A stretch of DNA of 35,182 bases from JAGQLF01 sp964635995 (lineage in GTDB: Bacteria > Patescibacteriota > Dojkabacteria > J137). The notes beneath the pieces are model-generated. The model ran no database searches. It was not told the origin of the DNA and worked only from the letters and a program-made list of their open reading frames with translations. This document shows, one piece after another, positions 9,567 through 19,318 of this stretch (position 1 is the stretch's first letter; every line of letters starts with the position of its first letter). The position numbers and the translations under genes were made by a program. The stretch is taken from positions 1 through 35,182 of the forward strand of contig CAZWRA010000011.1 in NCBI GenBank assembly GCA_964635995.1, written 5' to 3'.

Positions 9567-10315
9567 TCTCTACTTCCTCCAAATATTCTTAATATAAGAA
9601 TAAAAAGATTAATAAAATCAAGATAAAGAGTTAATGCTCCTGATACTGCATATTTTGAAACAGGAGTATTTGTTGCCTCTGCGTGAGCAGCCATACTTTT
9701 CAGCTTCTGAGTATTGTAAGCAACTAAAATTACAAATACAATTAAAAGACCATAAGTTATTACCCAATATAATGTTTCAGATCCAAGAAAGAAATTTAAA
9801 ACTGATCCAATTATTCCTGCAATTAAAAACATAAATGCAATATTTCCCCATTTTGTTAAATCTTGTTTAGCAACAGCCCCATAAATAGCCATAACTCCAA
9901 ATGTTAAGAATGTAGCTAGAAATGCTAATCCAGCAACATCATATCCAAAAGCAGAAAGTACAATACTGAAGAATACTCCGTTAGAAATAGAGTAGAGAAT
10001 GAATAATGTTCCGCTCTCCGGAACACTCGCTTTCCCGGTTCGTGCTGAAATAACCCATACAATTACAAGCTCAACTAAAAATAAAGGGAAAATTAACCCA
10101 CTTAAAGTTTCTGCAAGCTCAGGATCACTTACAATTCGATTTGAAAGAAATAAAGCTACAATAGCTGTTACAAATAATCCAAAAGCCATCCATCCATAAA
10201 CTTGTGTTATGAATGAAGCTAAGAAATTTCCAGAAAGAGCAACATTTCTCTCAACTGGTCCTGTCTGAATAAATCCATTATCACTCATAGTATTTTTTTT
10301 ATTAAATATAAACAA
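9563..10315 (-). CDS. Bax inhibitor-1/YccA family membrane protein
   Basis: A 250-residue integral membrane protein with about seven helices after a short polar N-terminus. Family features are FITQVYGWMAFGLFVTAIVA at the first helix, the internal LATFLTFGVMAIYGA segment, and the ending LTLYLDFINLFILILRIFG, matching the BI-1 C-terminus (ALsLYLDfINLFl-x-LLrl). Bacterial members are pH-sensitive calcium leak channels or FtsH-associated proteins; the role here is unassigned. It is the last gene of the pyrG to BI-1 run, nine bases after the Nudix gene. Confidence 0.93.
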   Translation of the reverse strand: MFIFNKKNTMSDNGFIQTGPVERNVALSGNFLASFITQVYGWMAFGLFVTAIVALFLSNRIVSDPELAETLSGLIFPLFLVELVIVWVISARTGKASVPESGTLFILYSISNGVFFSIVLSAFGYDVAGLAFLATFLTFGVMAIYGAVAKQDLTKWGNIAFMFLIAGIIGSVLNFFLGSETLYWVITYGLLIVFVILVAYNTQKLKSMAAHAEATNTPVSKYAVSGALTLYLDFINLFILILRIFGGSRD

Positions 10316-10324
10316 TTATACCAA

Positions 10325-10795
10325 TTATTGTTCTCTGGATTGAAAATATTCAAGTAAAACAGAATCATGATCGAACGCAAACTCTAAATTATGAATTTCA
10401 TCAGAGACATAAATATATCTTGTTTCTGAAATTTCATCTAGATTAAGTGTAAAATTTGAATCATACCCAGTTATTTCATAATAATAGCTAAGGACATTTT
10501 TCTTTTCTTGTGAATTAACTTCTTTAATAGTTCTATACATTCTAATTTCACCTCCATTGAGTTTAAACCCCATTTCTTCTTCAAGCTCTCTTATTAACAC
10601 ATCTTTACCATCAAAATCTCCTTCATCAAACTTTCCACCTGGTAAATGCCAAAGACCACCAAATCTATCTTGAGAACCTCTCAATGCTATAAGAACACCC
10701 CCTTTATCATCAAGAATAAGTCCCCTTGAAATTTCCAACAGAACAAAACCCTCTGTTTCAAAAACTTGTTCAGTATGTTCTTCTTTTTCTGCCAA
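10325..10795 (-). CDS. Nudix hydrolase
   Basis: 156 residues. The Nudix box spans about 53-77 (GGKFDEGD, three extra loop residues, then LIRELEEEMGF). The RE-U-x-EE-x-G half, which carries the metal-binding glutamates, is complete. The family hydrolyses nucleoside diphosphates linked to other groups; WHLPGGKF is typical of house-cleaning NTP or ADP-ribose hydrolases, but the substrate cannot be told. It lies nine bases after the M16 peptidase gene and nine before the BI-1 gene, hence probably in the same operon. Confidence 0.88.
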   Translation of the reverse strand: MAEKEEHTEQVFETEGFVLLEISRGLILDDKGGVLIALRGSQDRFGGLWHLPGGKFDEGDFDGKDVLIRELEEEMGFKLNGGEIRMYRTIKEVNSQEKKNVLSYYYEITGYDSNFTLNLDEISETRYIYVSDEIHNLEFAFDHDSVLLEYFQSREQ

Positions 10796-10804
10796 GAAAT
10801 ATTT

Positions 10805-12181
10805 TTAAAATAAAGTTTGTTGACCATCAGTAAAAAGACTCCAGGACTCTTTTACTGAATTTTCTACATCTTGAGAATTGTCTTTACTAACAATTCCTAT
10901 ATTAACTTTACCCCAATCAAATATAAGATTTGAAGTCTCTATGACTTTTTTAAAATCTAATCTTTTAACAAAATCTAAATATTCATTTATATTTAAAGCT
11001 TTTCCATGAGTTTCAATTTCGTCTTCATGATTAATAATCCAAGAGATCATATTATCAGGATTATCTAGCTGCATTAAACTTGTGTCTATTATTCTCTTTT
11101 GTCTTGCCTTAAAAACTGTATCAGTAATCTTATTTTTTTTAATACTTTCAAGACCAATAAAAACTTCTTTTAAAACTGTCTCTAAATATTTTTTATCAAA
11201 TGAGGTTTGGATAATATGTATAGATCTTGAATGCATATCATAAGTATAAGCTCCAACACCATAAACAATTCCAAGTTCTTCTCTTAGTTTTTTCCATAAG
11301 ACAGATTGAAAGTATTGAGAGGAAGCTGTAACGCTCTTTAAGAACTTTTCAATTTCTCTTTCTTCTTCTGAAGAGGAAATAAATTCAAAGGTTGGGAATG
11401 TTAAAGTTAAATAGTACTGAGAAATATCCTGCTTAGTTCTTGAATTAACCGAGAACTCAGAATAATCAGGATACTTTTGTTTAAAAATTCGCTCCGGCTT
11501 TCTTCCAAACTCTTTTGACTTTATAGTCTCAAAGAAATGATTATTTAAATACTCCCTTACTTTTTTAATATCAACATTTCCTACAATATAAATTTCAGTA
11601 TTATCAGGAACATAATATTTATTATAAAAATCAATAAGACTCTTTCTTGAAAATTTTTCTAAAAGATTACGTTGTCCGATAATATCGTAAGAAAAAGGAC
11701 TTTTTTCTGTAGTAAATCTATTATCTTTAATATTTTTATAAATCTGATAATCTATCTCATCTTCTCCACGCATTTGTTCATCAAGAATAATATCCCTCTC
11801 TTTATCTACATCACTCTCCTTAAATAAAGGATGAAAAACTATTTGAGAAAAGAAATGAAGGGCTTCATTTAAATACTGACTAGGAAAAGTTCCATAATAT
11901 TGTGTATGGTCAATACTAGTATACGCATTTGTTGAACCGGAATATTCGTTTGTATATGTATCTACAGCATCCCAAGTAGGTAGCTTCTCAGTTCCGTCAT
12001 GAACTACATGTTCAATAAAATGGGATAGACCATTTGTTTTCTCATCTTCATCTAAAGAACCAACATTAACTATAACTTTTATTTTTACTGAGTGAATTTC
12101 ATTACGAGGGTAAACGACACATTTAATTCCATTTTCCAAATGAAATTTTTCGTAGTTTAGTTCTATTGAATCCGAAGGCAT
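10805..12181 (-). CDS. M16-family zinc metallopeptidase
   Basis: A 458-residue inverzincin-type peptidase. The inverted zinc motif H-x-x-E-H is HFIEH at 54-58, and Glu135 (in RDIILDEQMRGE) is at the spacing expected for the third ligand. The N-terminal half (about 10-230) is the active M16 domain; the C-terminal half (PDYSEFSVNSRTKQDISQYY onward, with ELGIVYGVGAYTYD) is the inactive partner domain, including the conserved R-x-x-L-G-x-x-Y-like segment. No signal peptide, so cytoplasmic. Frame intact. Substrates are probably short peptides. Confidence 0.93.
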   Translation of the reverse strand: MPSDSIELNYEKFHLENGIKCVVYPRNEIHSVKIKVIVNVGSLDEDEKTNGLSHFIEHVVHDGTEKLPTWDAVDTYTNEYSGSTNAYTSIDHTQYYGTFPSQYLNEALHFFSQIVFHPLFKESDVDKERDIILDEQMRGEDEIDYQIYKNIKDNRFTTEKSPFSYDIIGQRNLLEKFSRKSLIDFYNKYYVPDNTEIYIVGNVDIKKVREYLNNHFFETIKSKEFGRKPERIFKQKYPDYSEFSVNSRTKQDISQYYLTLTFPTFEFISSSEEEREIEKFLKSVTASSQYFQSVLWKKLREELGIVYGVGAYTYDMHSRSIHIIQTSFDKKYLETVLKEVFIGLESIKKNKITDTVFKARQKRIIDTSLMQLDNPDNMISWIINHEDEIETHGKALNINEYLDFVKRLDFKKVIETSNLIFDWGKVNIGIVSKDNSQDVENSVKESWSLFTDGQQTLF

Positions 12182-12216
12182 AGTTGGATTATAGCCTACT
12201 ATTAAAATACAGTAAA

Positions 12217-13781
12217 TTATGCAGCTTTAGGAAATACAATTTGTACATATTTAACAGGCTTCGTTTCACTAGTATTGTTTGGATTGAAATTTTCGGGATA
12301 AATAGTCCCAATATCAATTTTTTCTCCTAATTTACCCAATAAATTTGCAACTAAAGTTAATCCACCTTTTGACTCAATACCCGGTAGGTCTGGATATACA
12401 ATACCTGCAAGATAGTTATTTCTAACTTCGAATCTCAAATCCCTCCTTGCTGCTGGCAAGTCTCCAATCTTACCCATTTTTGACCAATCATAATTTTCTG
12501 AATCGTCCTTAACAGTATAAATTATTTCCACTCTCATCTGTGGAGATTTCTACTTCAATATTTTGAGCTCTACTTGTTTGAGCATGAATAGAGTTCATTA
12601 TCAATGTTCTTATAGCTATAAATTCTTCCAGTGTTCTTACTCCTATGTTTTCTGTGCCATTATTATGTTTTATTGTGATTTTTGGTGGATTTGCAGTAAA
12701 AGTTTTTATTTCATCTCCATATGAACCATAAGCACTAACAAGAATTGAATCAATAATTGATTGCATTGAAACAGCTCTATCCGATTCTTCTTCACTACTT
12801 AATGTCTGGTAGCTTCTGAGGAAATTTAACAATGAATTAAATCTGTCAGTATATTCTTGAAGAAGTCTAGTCTTTGTGTCACCTAAGTTTTCTCTTCAAT
12901 AAGTCTTACCTTCTTTATCTTTAAATAGAATTCCATCTAACTCTCCAATTTGTGCCCTTTCAGATCTTATTTTGTCATATTCCTGAGAGGGTATTTCAAT
13001 ATACCTAAAAGTCCCTTCAGCAAAGGGAAGAAAGTTTAATGATTGAGCGAAATTTCCGAATAAATGATTAACAAGATCGTGTCCCATCAAACCTGACAAT
13101 CTGTATTCTGGATCAGTTACATCGTGTATTTTCCAATTCAAGATCGTTGGAGTAGCAATAGTATTTTGAAGAAAAGTTAAAAGGCCATTAAGTTCCCTTG
13201 CATGATGTAAGTCGTCAAGGATAAGTAACTCACCCTCTACTACAGAATTAGCATCTAAATTTAATCCTTGAACTAAAGATTTACCCTCTGTTTCTAGAAG
13301 ATTTAAAATAACATCAATAGCAGACTTTCTCTCACTTACGCCCTCAACAGTTAAAGCCTTTCGCTGTAAAATGACGGTACCTTTATTGTCAACTTCTGTT
13401 AAAATTGTAGCAATACCTTGTTTATCTTCTCTTAGTGTTACTGGAACTTTTCCATCATGTCTACTTCTTTCTATCTCTATTTCATTAACAAAGGCTTCAA
13501 TAACTTCATACTCGAGTATTTCAGCTCGAATTGATTGAATAAAATATTGGGTCTCATCCCCAAGTGTAGGTAAATCCGGAAACATTCTTCTTCGTACTTC
13601 TTGCATACAATATAAGGGGGGAAATAGACTTAATAGTAGCATTAAATCTAATATAAGCCATTAGGTCTTTTGCAAACTCAGGATTAGTTCTTAATCTTTC
13701 AACTAAACCTTCAGGATTACCCTCATTCTCAACTTCAATATTTTCGATAGCCTCTTCTTTAATATCTGTTATATCTGTCAT
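12217..13781 (-). pseudogene. Divergent sensor histidine kinase, split by three lesions
   Basis: Four frames on this strand join into about 521 codons. Residues 1 to about 200 are unrecognised. An H-box-like segment SGLMGHDLVNHLFGNF is followed by the second dimerisation helix (TRLLQEYTDRFNSLLNFL), an N-box-like LIMNSIHA, a G1-like YTVKDDSE and a G2-like SKGGLTLVANLLGKLG, ending YVQIVFPKA as HATPase domains do. Lesions: an extra base in the C6 run (plus-strand G run 13616-13621), an in-frame TGA at 12896-12898, and an extra base near 12517-12522. The last could instead be a 29-base gene overlap starting at MRVEIIYTVKDD. Neither H-box nor G2 is canonical. No response regulator lies beside it. 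The kinase assignment is inferred from the order of weak motifs. Confidence 0.55.
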
Positions 13782-13818
13782 TTTTATTATTTAAAGTTTG
13801 GATTTATAACATAACCTA

Positions 13819-15481
13819 TCATTTTTTAAAACAGGCTTCAATAAATTCAACAAAAATTGGATGAGGTTTTAGAGGATAGGATCTATATTCAGGATGTGCT
13901 TGTGTTGCAATGAAAAAAGGATGCGATTTCTTCGGAAGCTCTATCATTTCAACAAAAAAAGTCATCTGGATAAGTTCCGCTGAAGATAAAACCACTATCT
14001 TCAAACTGTTTTCTATAATCATTATTAAATTCAAATCTATGTCTATGTCGCTCAGATATTAGTAGATCACCATTTGGAAGTTTTTTCCCTTCTTTATGTT
14101 TCTTATAAATTTCATGCATTAATGTTCCTTTTTTAATTACACAATCAAAAGATCCTAACCTCATAGAAGTTCCCTCACCCTTTATAGTTTGGTATCTTGA
14201 GTTGAAAGGAATACTATGAATAATTTTATTTTCAACATCAGGATTTACTTCTTCTGAATTTGCACCCTTAAGATTCAGTACATTTCTTGCGTATTCAACA
14301 CAAGCTAACTGCATTCCATAACAAAGACCAAGATATGGAGTTTTAGTTTCCCGAGCGAACTTAACAGCTTGAATCTTTCCCTCAACGCCCCTACTTCCCC
14401 AACCTATAGGGACTATTATTCCATTTACATCTTTTAAAAATTTTTTAGCATTTTCTTTTTCAATATCTTCAGCATTAACAAATTTGAAGTCTGCACCAAT
14501 TCCTGTTTTCCAACTTGCATGTTTAAGTGCATGTGTTAATGAATTGTATGAATCTGGAAGTTGAAAATCTTCAGTAGCAAAATACTTCCCTACTATTCCA
14601 ACAGTAACTCTATTTTTTCTTACAGTTGTTACTACTTTAACTAATTCATTCCATTTTTTGTCATTAATTTTTCTTAAAGGCAGTCCAGGTAGTTTTAAAG
14701 CTTTTTTATCAAAATCTTGATCTTTAAACTTATTAGGAAGGCTATAGATGCTTTTAATGTTTGCATTCATAATAATTCGATCTTTCGAGAGATTACACTG
14801 CACAGCAACTTTTTCTTTTCTTAATTCATCAATTGGGTCGTTACTTCTTAGAACTAAAAAAACTGGTTGAATTCCTGCCATGTTTAAATATCGAATTTAT
14901 AATTGCGTTGGTTTTGTTTTAGGTTCACCTAAATGACTCGGAACTGGCACATAGGAAATATGTATATGAATTACATCTTCTGGTAATTCTAGCTTCATCA
15001 TTCTTGCAGCTTCATAATTGAAAACATTTTGGTACTCTCCAGCAGTCCCTCCTAACTCTACTATACAAATATCGTGGCCATTAGCTGCGGACTTTATTCT
15101 TTTTATAATCTCATTTGGAATTTCAGGGATAGAATCTACTGTCTTTCCATTAAATCCCATAGATCTTTCCTTGTCAATTATTGTCCTGTATACCTGATCC
15201 ATCGTCAGAAAGTTTTTAAATCCCATCTCAATTTCTAAAAATCTCTCGTATGTTCCTAGATCCATATCGGCCTCTAGACCGTCACTGCATAAGAAAGGAT
15301 CTCCATGCTCTATGGGATTAATAGTTCCTGAATCAACATTCAGATATGTTTCGCATTTTATTGCTGTTATGTAATAACCTCTATCCTTAAATAATCTTCC
15401 AAGAGATGCAGAAGTCGCACCTTTTCCAATTCCTGATATTACTCCTCCGGAAACAAAAATATATCGTGTTTTAGAAGACAT
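13819..15481 (-). pseudogene. pyrG: CTP synthase, interrupted by an in-frame TAA and a one-base shift
   Basis: Makes CTP from UTP, ATP and glutamine. The synthase domain starts YIFVSGGVISGIGKG, and KTKPTQ precedes the first lesion. A TAA at 14897-14899 then falls exactly where relatives carry Ser (TQHS-V-K-E-L), and GIQP resumes at the normal spacing, so TCA to TAA is the simplest change. The glutaminase domain has the nucleophile segment GLCYGMQ. A seven-T run (A run 13954-13960) has one T too many; corrected, SGTYPDDFF joins VEMIELP and the ATQAHPEYRS segment with the catalytic His-Glu. The repaired length is about 553 residues, normal for PyrG. As written, neither domain is complete. For an essential enzyme with two lesions, error or a second copy elsewhere must be considered. 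Confidence 0.93.
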
Positions 15482-15641
15482 TATTATAAAGCTTAAAATT
15501 TTAATAGTACCTATGGATAAATGATAGTGGTACTATAAATAATATTGAAACCTAAAATTGACTTCAAGTATAGAATGGATATACTCTTCAACTTTTTTCA
15601 TTAGAGGTTTAAAATCAATATATAGATCTTACTTAAATTAT

Positions 15642-16112
15642 ATGGAGAAAACAGAAAAGAGAATTTTTAGATCATCAAATGACAGAGTTTTAGGTGGAGT
15701 ATGTGGTGGGCTAGGAGAATATTTTGAAATCGATCCAATTATTTTCAGAGTACTTTTTGTAGTATTTGCTGTATTTAGTGGAGGGGGAATTATTATTTAT
15801 TTGATACTTTGGTTAATAATTCCTGAAGAAGCTGATTTAACTGTTAAAACTGAAGATGTTATCAAGAAAAATGCAAAGCAGATGGGAGATAAGGCAAAAG
15901 AATTTGTAAAAAATATTGAAGGTTTAGATACAAACGATAAAGAAGATAGAAATAATAGGTTGGCTTGGGGTATATTATTTATTGGCATTGGATTTATTTT
16001 CTTTTTCAGAAATTTTTTTGATATTGATATATTTTCAAGGATTAGCTTTGAAAATTTTTGGCCAATTATAATAATAATTCTTGGATTGTATTTAATCTTT
16101 AAGAAAAAATAA
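15642..16112 (+). CDS. PspC-domain membrane protein
   Basis: About 156 residues from the ATG at 15642 (MEKTEKRIFRSSNDRVLGGV); the frame is open 28 codons further up, but this start fits the family. The PspC domain has LGGVCGGLGEYFEIDPIIFR followed by a long hydrophobic helix and LILWLIIPEE. A charged linker (about 75-110) leads to two C-terminal membrane helices (LAWGILFIGIGFIFFFRNFF and FWPIIIIILGLYLIF), as in PspC-LiaF-like fusion proteins. The role is probably envelope-stress sensing. It meets the next minus-strand gene end to end. Confidence 0.88.
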   Translation: MEKTEKRIFRSSNDRVLGGVCGGLGEYFEIDPIIFRVLFVVFAVFSGGGIIIYLILWLIIPEEADLTVKTEDVIKKNAKQMGDKAKEFVKNIEGLDTNDKEDRNNRLAWGILFIGIGFIFFFRNFFDIDIFSRISFENFWPIIIIILGLYLIFKKK

Positions 16113-16649
16113 TTAATCCAACCTAAAGCTTGAAATAAATCTTTCGCAATGATCTTTTATTTTAGCTCTATCTTCTTTTGGTCCACTACAAGTGAATCTT
16201 AAAGTACTTCTGACGCTATCTAATGGCCATAGCACATCAACGGTGAAATATTCATTTCCTTCAACTTCTTCACTGTAGTCATTCCAATACATAATTCTAT
16301 CTCCGAATTTTTTCTTATTATAACCATCAAATTCTGTCTGCAGTGATTCAAAAACGTAATAGATTGAGATCTGACCTTTATCCAAATAACCAATATAACT
16401 AGCTAATCCATTTTTATCTACAATCCAGCCTCTGGGATGTTCAAAAGTAACGAGGAAATTTCCAGCTGCAGTTTCTCTACACCTCTGGTAGGTTCCATAA
16501 ACCTTCCCATCGTCATTATCAAGATTTACAGTTATAGAAGAACCATTTCTAAAAATAGAAAGTACCACTATTAAAATAACAACAATAATTATTGCTGCAA
16601 GAATAAAAAGAATATTATCTCTTAATATCTTTACCATATAGCAATTCAA
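16113..16649 (-). CDS. Single-pass membrane protein, unknown
   Basis: 178 residues, or 174 from the second Met (MVKILRD). One N-terminal membrane helix (ILFILAAIIIVVILIVVLSIF) is followed by an extracytoplasmic domain of about 140 residues. Two cysteines in the latter half (RFTCSGPKED and DHCERF) may form a disulfide; another is in TYQRCRETA. A PsbP/LpqN-like fold is possible from the pattern VTFEHPRGWIVDKNGLASYI and the final ERFISSFRL, but I do not recognise the family with confidence. It starts 28 bases after the ZIP transporter gene and may belong to that operon. Confidence 0.65.
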   Translation of the reverse strand: MNCYMVKILRDNILFILAAIIIVVILIVVLSIFRNGSSITVNLDNDDGKVYGTYQRCRETAAGNFLVTFEHPRGWIVDKNGLASYIGYLDKGQISIYYVFESLQTEFDGYNKKKFGDRIMYWNDYSEEVEGNEYFTVDVLWPLDSVRSTLRFTCSGPKEDRAKIKDHCERFISSFRLD

Positions 16650-16677
16650 TCAATACGATGATTATAGCAAGAGTTTT

Positions 16678-17523
16678 CTATTCATCATGCAATTCTTCAG
16701 AACTATCCTCTTCTTCTTCATGTTCCTCCTCGTCTAAATGCAACTCATCCTCATTTTCATGCGAATGTGAATGAGGTTCAATGAAAGTTAAACCAAACAT
16801 AAGGACTATTCCAAGAAGAACTATAAGAAATTGATATATTGATTTAGATAATTTTTCTTCAATTTTTAACTCAGGTAAAAGGTCTCCAACAGCAATATAA
16901 ATAAATCCCCCTGCAGCTAGCCCTAAAAGAATAAAGTTAGTTGCCTCATTCATACCACCAATTATTAATGTTATTACTGCTCCTAATATAGCAAGCAGAG
17001 CAGAGATAAAATTAAAGAATAAAGCTCGTTGTTTAGAAAGTCCTGCATGTATTAATACACCAAAGTCTCCAATTTCCTGAGGTATTTCATGTAATATAAC
17101 AGCAATTGTTGAAGATATTCCGACTTCAACACTTACTTGAAAGCTAGAAGCAATGATAATACCATCAATAAAATTATGTAAACCGTCAGCAACTAGATTA
17201 CTTACTGCTAAAGGTTTACTATGTCCGTGTTCTTCAGGTTTATGACAATGATGCCAATGTAAGATTTTTTCCATAAAGAAAAATATCAATACCCCAAAAA
17301 GAATAGAGAAGGGCACAAGTTCAGTGTAATCATTCTCATGTGAATAAATTTCAGGAATAATATGAAAAAAGACATCTCCTAGTAATGTTCCAGCTGCTAA
17401 GCTTACTAAAAATAATACAATTTTTGAGATAAATTTTGAGCTTAAAGAAAGTGTAATTAGTCCAACAAGCGAGATAAAGCTTATTAATATTACAGCTAAA
17501 ATTGAAAAAATCGCATCGTTCAT
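16678..17523 (-). CDS. ZIP-family divalent metal transporter
   Basis: 281 residues, about eight helices. The metal-path helices are present: SNLVADGLHNFIDGIIIASS (TM4, H-N-x-x-DG) and VILHEIPQEIGDFGVLIHAG (TM5, HE-x-PQE-x-GD). The loop before TM4 is His-rich (HWHHCHKPEEHGHS), and the C-terminal tail alternates His and acid residues (EPHSHSHENEDELHLDEEE). ZIP proteins move zinc and other divalent metals into the cytoplasm. It lies 19 bases after the Fur-family regulator gene, so metal-dependent repression of uptake by the neighbour is the natural model. Confidence 0.93.
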   Translation of the reverse strand: MNDAIFSILAVILISFISLVGLITLSLSSKFISKIVLFLVSLAAGTLLGDVFFHIIPEIYSHENDYTELVPFSILFGVLIFFFMEKILHWHHCHKPEEHGHSKPLAVSNLVADGLHNFIDGIIIASSFQVSVEVGISSTIAVILHEIPQEIGDFGVLIHAGLSKQRALFFNFISALLAILGAVITLIIGGMNEATNFILLGLAAGGFIYIAVGDLLPELKIEEKLSKSIYQFLIVLLGIVLMFGLTFIEPHSHSHENEDELHLDEEEHEEEEDSSEELHDE

Positions 17524-17542
17524 ATTTATAAAATTTTAAAAA

Positions 17543-17929
17543 TTAATTGCAGCCTTTACAGCTACCGTAAAAAGTTAATAAATGAGATGTAATATTAAAA
17601 TTTAGTTCTTTATTAATTCTATTTTCAAGGTTTTGTATATTACCTTCAACTTTTTCTGAAATTACTATTGGAATAATTTTATTACATACTTTACAAATAA
17701 TATGATGATGATGTCTTTGGCTTACAAGTTCGTAATATGATTTGTTGCTATCTATAAAAATCTCTTTAATAATAGATCTTTCAACTAAACGAGCAATAAT
17801 TCTATAAACGGTAGCTTTATCAATTTCTGGAAGAGACTTCTTAATTTCTACTGCACTTAAAGCGTGGTTTGCTTTAATTAACTTATAAATAAGCTTTTCA
17901 TTTTTTGTTCTTAAATCTATATGCGACAT
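17543..17929 (-). CDS. Fur-family metal-responsive repressor (Zur-like)
   Basis: About 128 residues from MSHIDLRTKN at 17929. An in-frame ATG at 17968 would add 13 residues encoded inside a palindromic operator and is less likely. A winged-helix DNA-binding half (LSAVEIKKSLPEIDKATVYR, then IIARLVERSIIKEI) is followed by the dimerisation and metal half. QRHHHHIICKVC contains the regulatory histidines and the first structural CxxC; CKGC at the end is the second. Placement before a ZIP transporter suggests a zinc or manganese sensor. Autoregulation through the palindrome at 17920-17959 is inferred. Confidence 0.9.
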   Translation of the reverse strand: MSHIDLRTKNEKLIYKLIKANHALSAVEIKKSLPEIDKATVYRIIARLVERSIIKEIFIDSNKSYYELVSQRHHHHIICKVCNKIIPIVISEKVEGNIQNLENRINKELNFNITSHLLTFYGSCKGCN

Positions 17930-17959
17930 GGTTGCATTGTAATGCAACCATGTCGCATA
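17920..17959. promoter_or_regulatory. 40-bp perfect palindrome, putative Fur/Zur operator
   Basis: Left arm TATGCGACATGGTTGCATT (17920-17938), spacer GT, right arm AATGCAACCATGTCGCATA (17941-17959): 19 matching positions per side with no mismatch. The core TTGCATTGTAATGCAA resembles the dyads bound by Fur-family proteins. It covers the start codon at 17929 and the upstream 30 bases, so it could block transcription as an operator, or fold in the mRNA and hide the start. Confidence 0.75.
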
Positions 17960-17968
17960 GTTAAACAT

Positions 17969-19291
17969 TTAGTAAATCTTATTGAATAGATTGAATATCC
18001 GAATATCAGATTCATCATAAGCTTCTATGTTAAATACAGAAGCGTTACTTAATAAAACAGTTCCATTTTGCGCATTCTCACTTTGCATATCTTTTTGATC
18101 ATAAACAGGGTCATATTCTGTATTATAAATTTCCCAGTCAATAGCTCCATCTGGGGTAACCTCAAATATCCTTCCATCATCACCCTCACATATAATCGTA
18201 TTTCCATTTTTTAATCTTTCAGCACCAGAGATCCTTGGAGAGTAGAAAGTTTCTTTATCTCCAGTTATATACTCTCAAACTTTCTCTAATGTATACTCAT
18301 CAATAATTCTATATTCTTCTACTATAGAATGTTCTCTTATTACATTTTCTGAGTGTGGATATCTTCCTCCACCGTTATTAAATAAAAGTATATTTCCTTC
18401 TCCAGGTAATCCTTCTTCTATCCACTCAACATCATGAACTCCTAATAGAAATTTTACTTTATCTGACTTATAGGTTGCAGGGTTACCGTATCTGCCTACT
18501 ATACCTTTATTTTCTGATGAGTGATCAATAACCCAAACTTCATGAAAGGCATTAACACCGACTATTATCTGGTCAAGCTCTTCATTATAGTCTATAGAAT
18601 TAACGTGATTCCAATCAGTTCTTGGATTTTCAGGGAAATTAACATTAATTTTATTTGTTTCTTTACTTACTTCACCATAGTTCAATTTTTCTTGAGCAAA
18701 ATCTTGAACGAGATGATCCCAAGCTCGCCACTCCCAAACTATTTCAGCTTCATTATTAGATAGAGGTTTAAGTTCAACGAAATGATCAGGTTTCATATAA
18801 GAATCCTCATGAATAAATTCTGGATTTCTACCATTTTCTATAACTTCTTCATTATCAATTATCTCCCAAGCTATAATTAAAATATTTCCGTTAGGCATTA
18901 CTTCAATATCATGATGAGCTAAAACCCTATCATCAGAATATACATACTCCCAAACAAAGTTTCCATCAGGTGCTATTTCTTGAAGGATTACTCCCATTCC
19001 AGGAACTGTTCCATAAGTTTCATTTGGATATTTTCCAGCTCTTAACAAATTTCCATTTTCAAGTAATACGAAATGCATTCCAGGCTCATATTGTGTATTC
19101 CAAGTATGAACTATTTCTCTGTCTGAAGTCCTCATTAAATAGACCTCCTTAGATTTCATAGGACCATAAAGAACATAGGTTTCAGAATTTTCTTTTATTA
19201 CATTACTTGCTCTATTTTGGAATATTGTAAAAACACTTAAAACAAAAATAAGAAGGAAAAAATCCTATAAATACCTTTAGATAATTTTCAT
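17969..19291 (-). pseudogene. Arylsulfotransferase-like beta-propeller protein, interrupted
   Basis: The main frame (18275-19159) shows the arylsulfotransferase (ASST) repeat style: MHFVLLENGNLLRAGKYPNE, GNFVWEYVYSDDRVLAHHDI, EVMPNGNILIIAWE, DWNHVNSIDYNEELDQIIVG, GVHDVEWI and GNILLFNNGGGRYP. A TGA at 18275-18277 interrupts it; the same frame continues EYITGDKETFYSPRISGAER, LKNGNTIICEGDDGRIFEVT and DGAIDWEIYN to a TAA at 17969-17971. The missing residue is Trp (V-W-E-Y occurs elsewhere in the protein) or Gly. Upstream, one-base changes in a four-A and a six-T run (plus strand 19285-19288 and 19257-19262) would restore an N-terminal signal-anchor from an ATG at 19291. Sulfate transfer is not certain; many relatives are uncharacterised secreted proteins. 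Confidence 0.72.
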
Positions 19292-19318
19292 TGCTTGAGT
19301 TAAAAACTAGTTAGCCAA

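Noticed and set aside
17930..17968. Upstream ATG of the Fur-family frame
   Set aside because: The extra residues are encoded by the palindromic operator and are absent from the family pattern.
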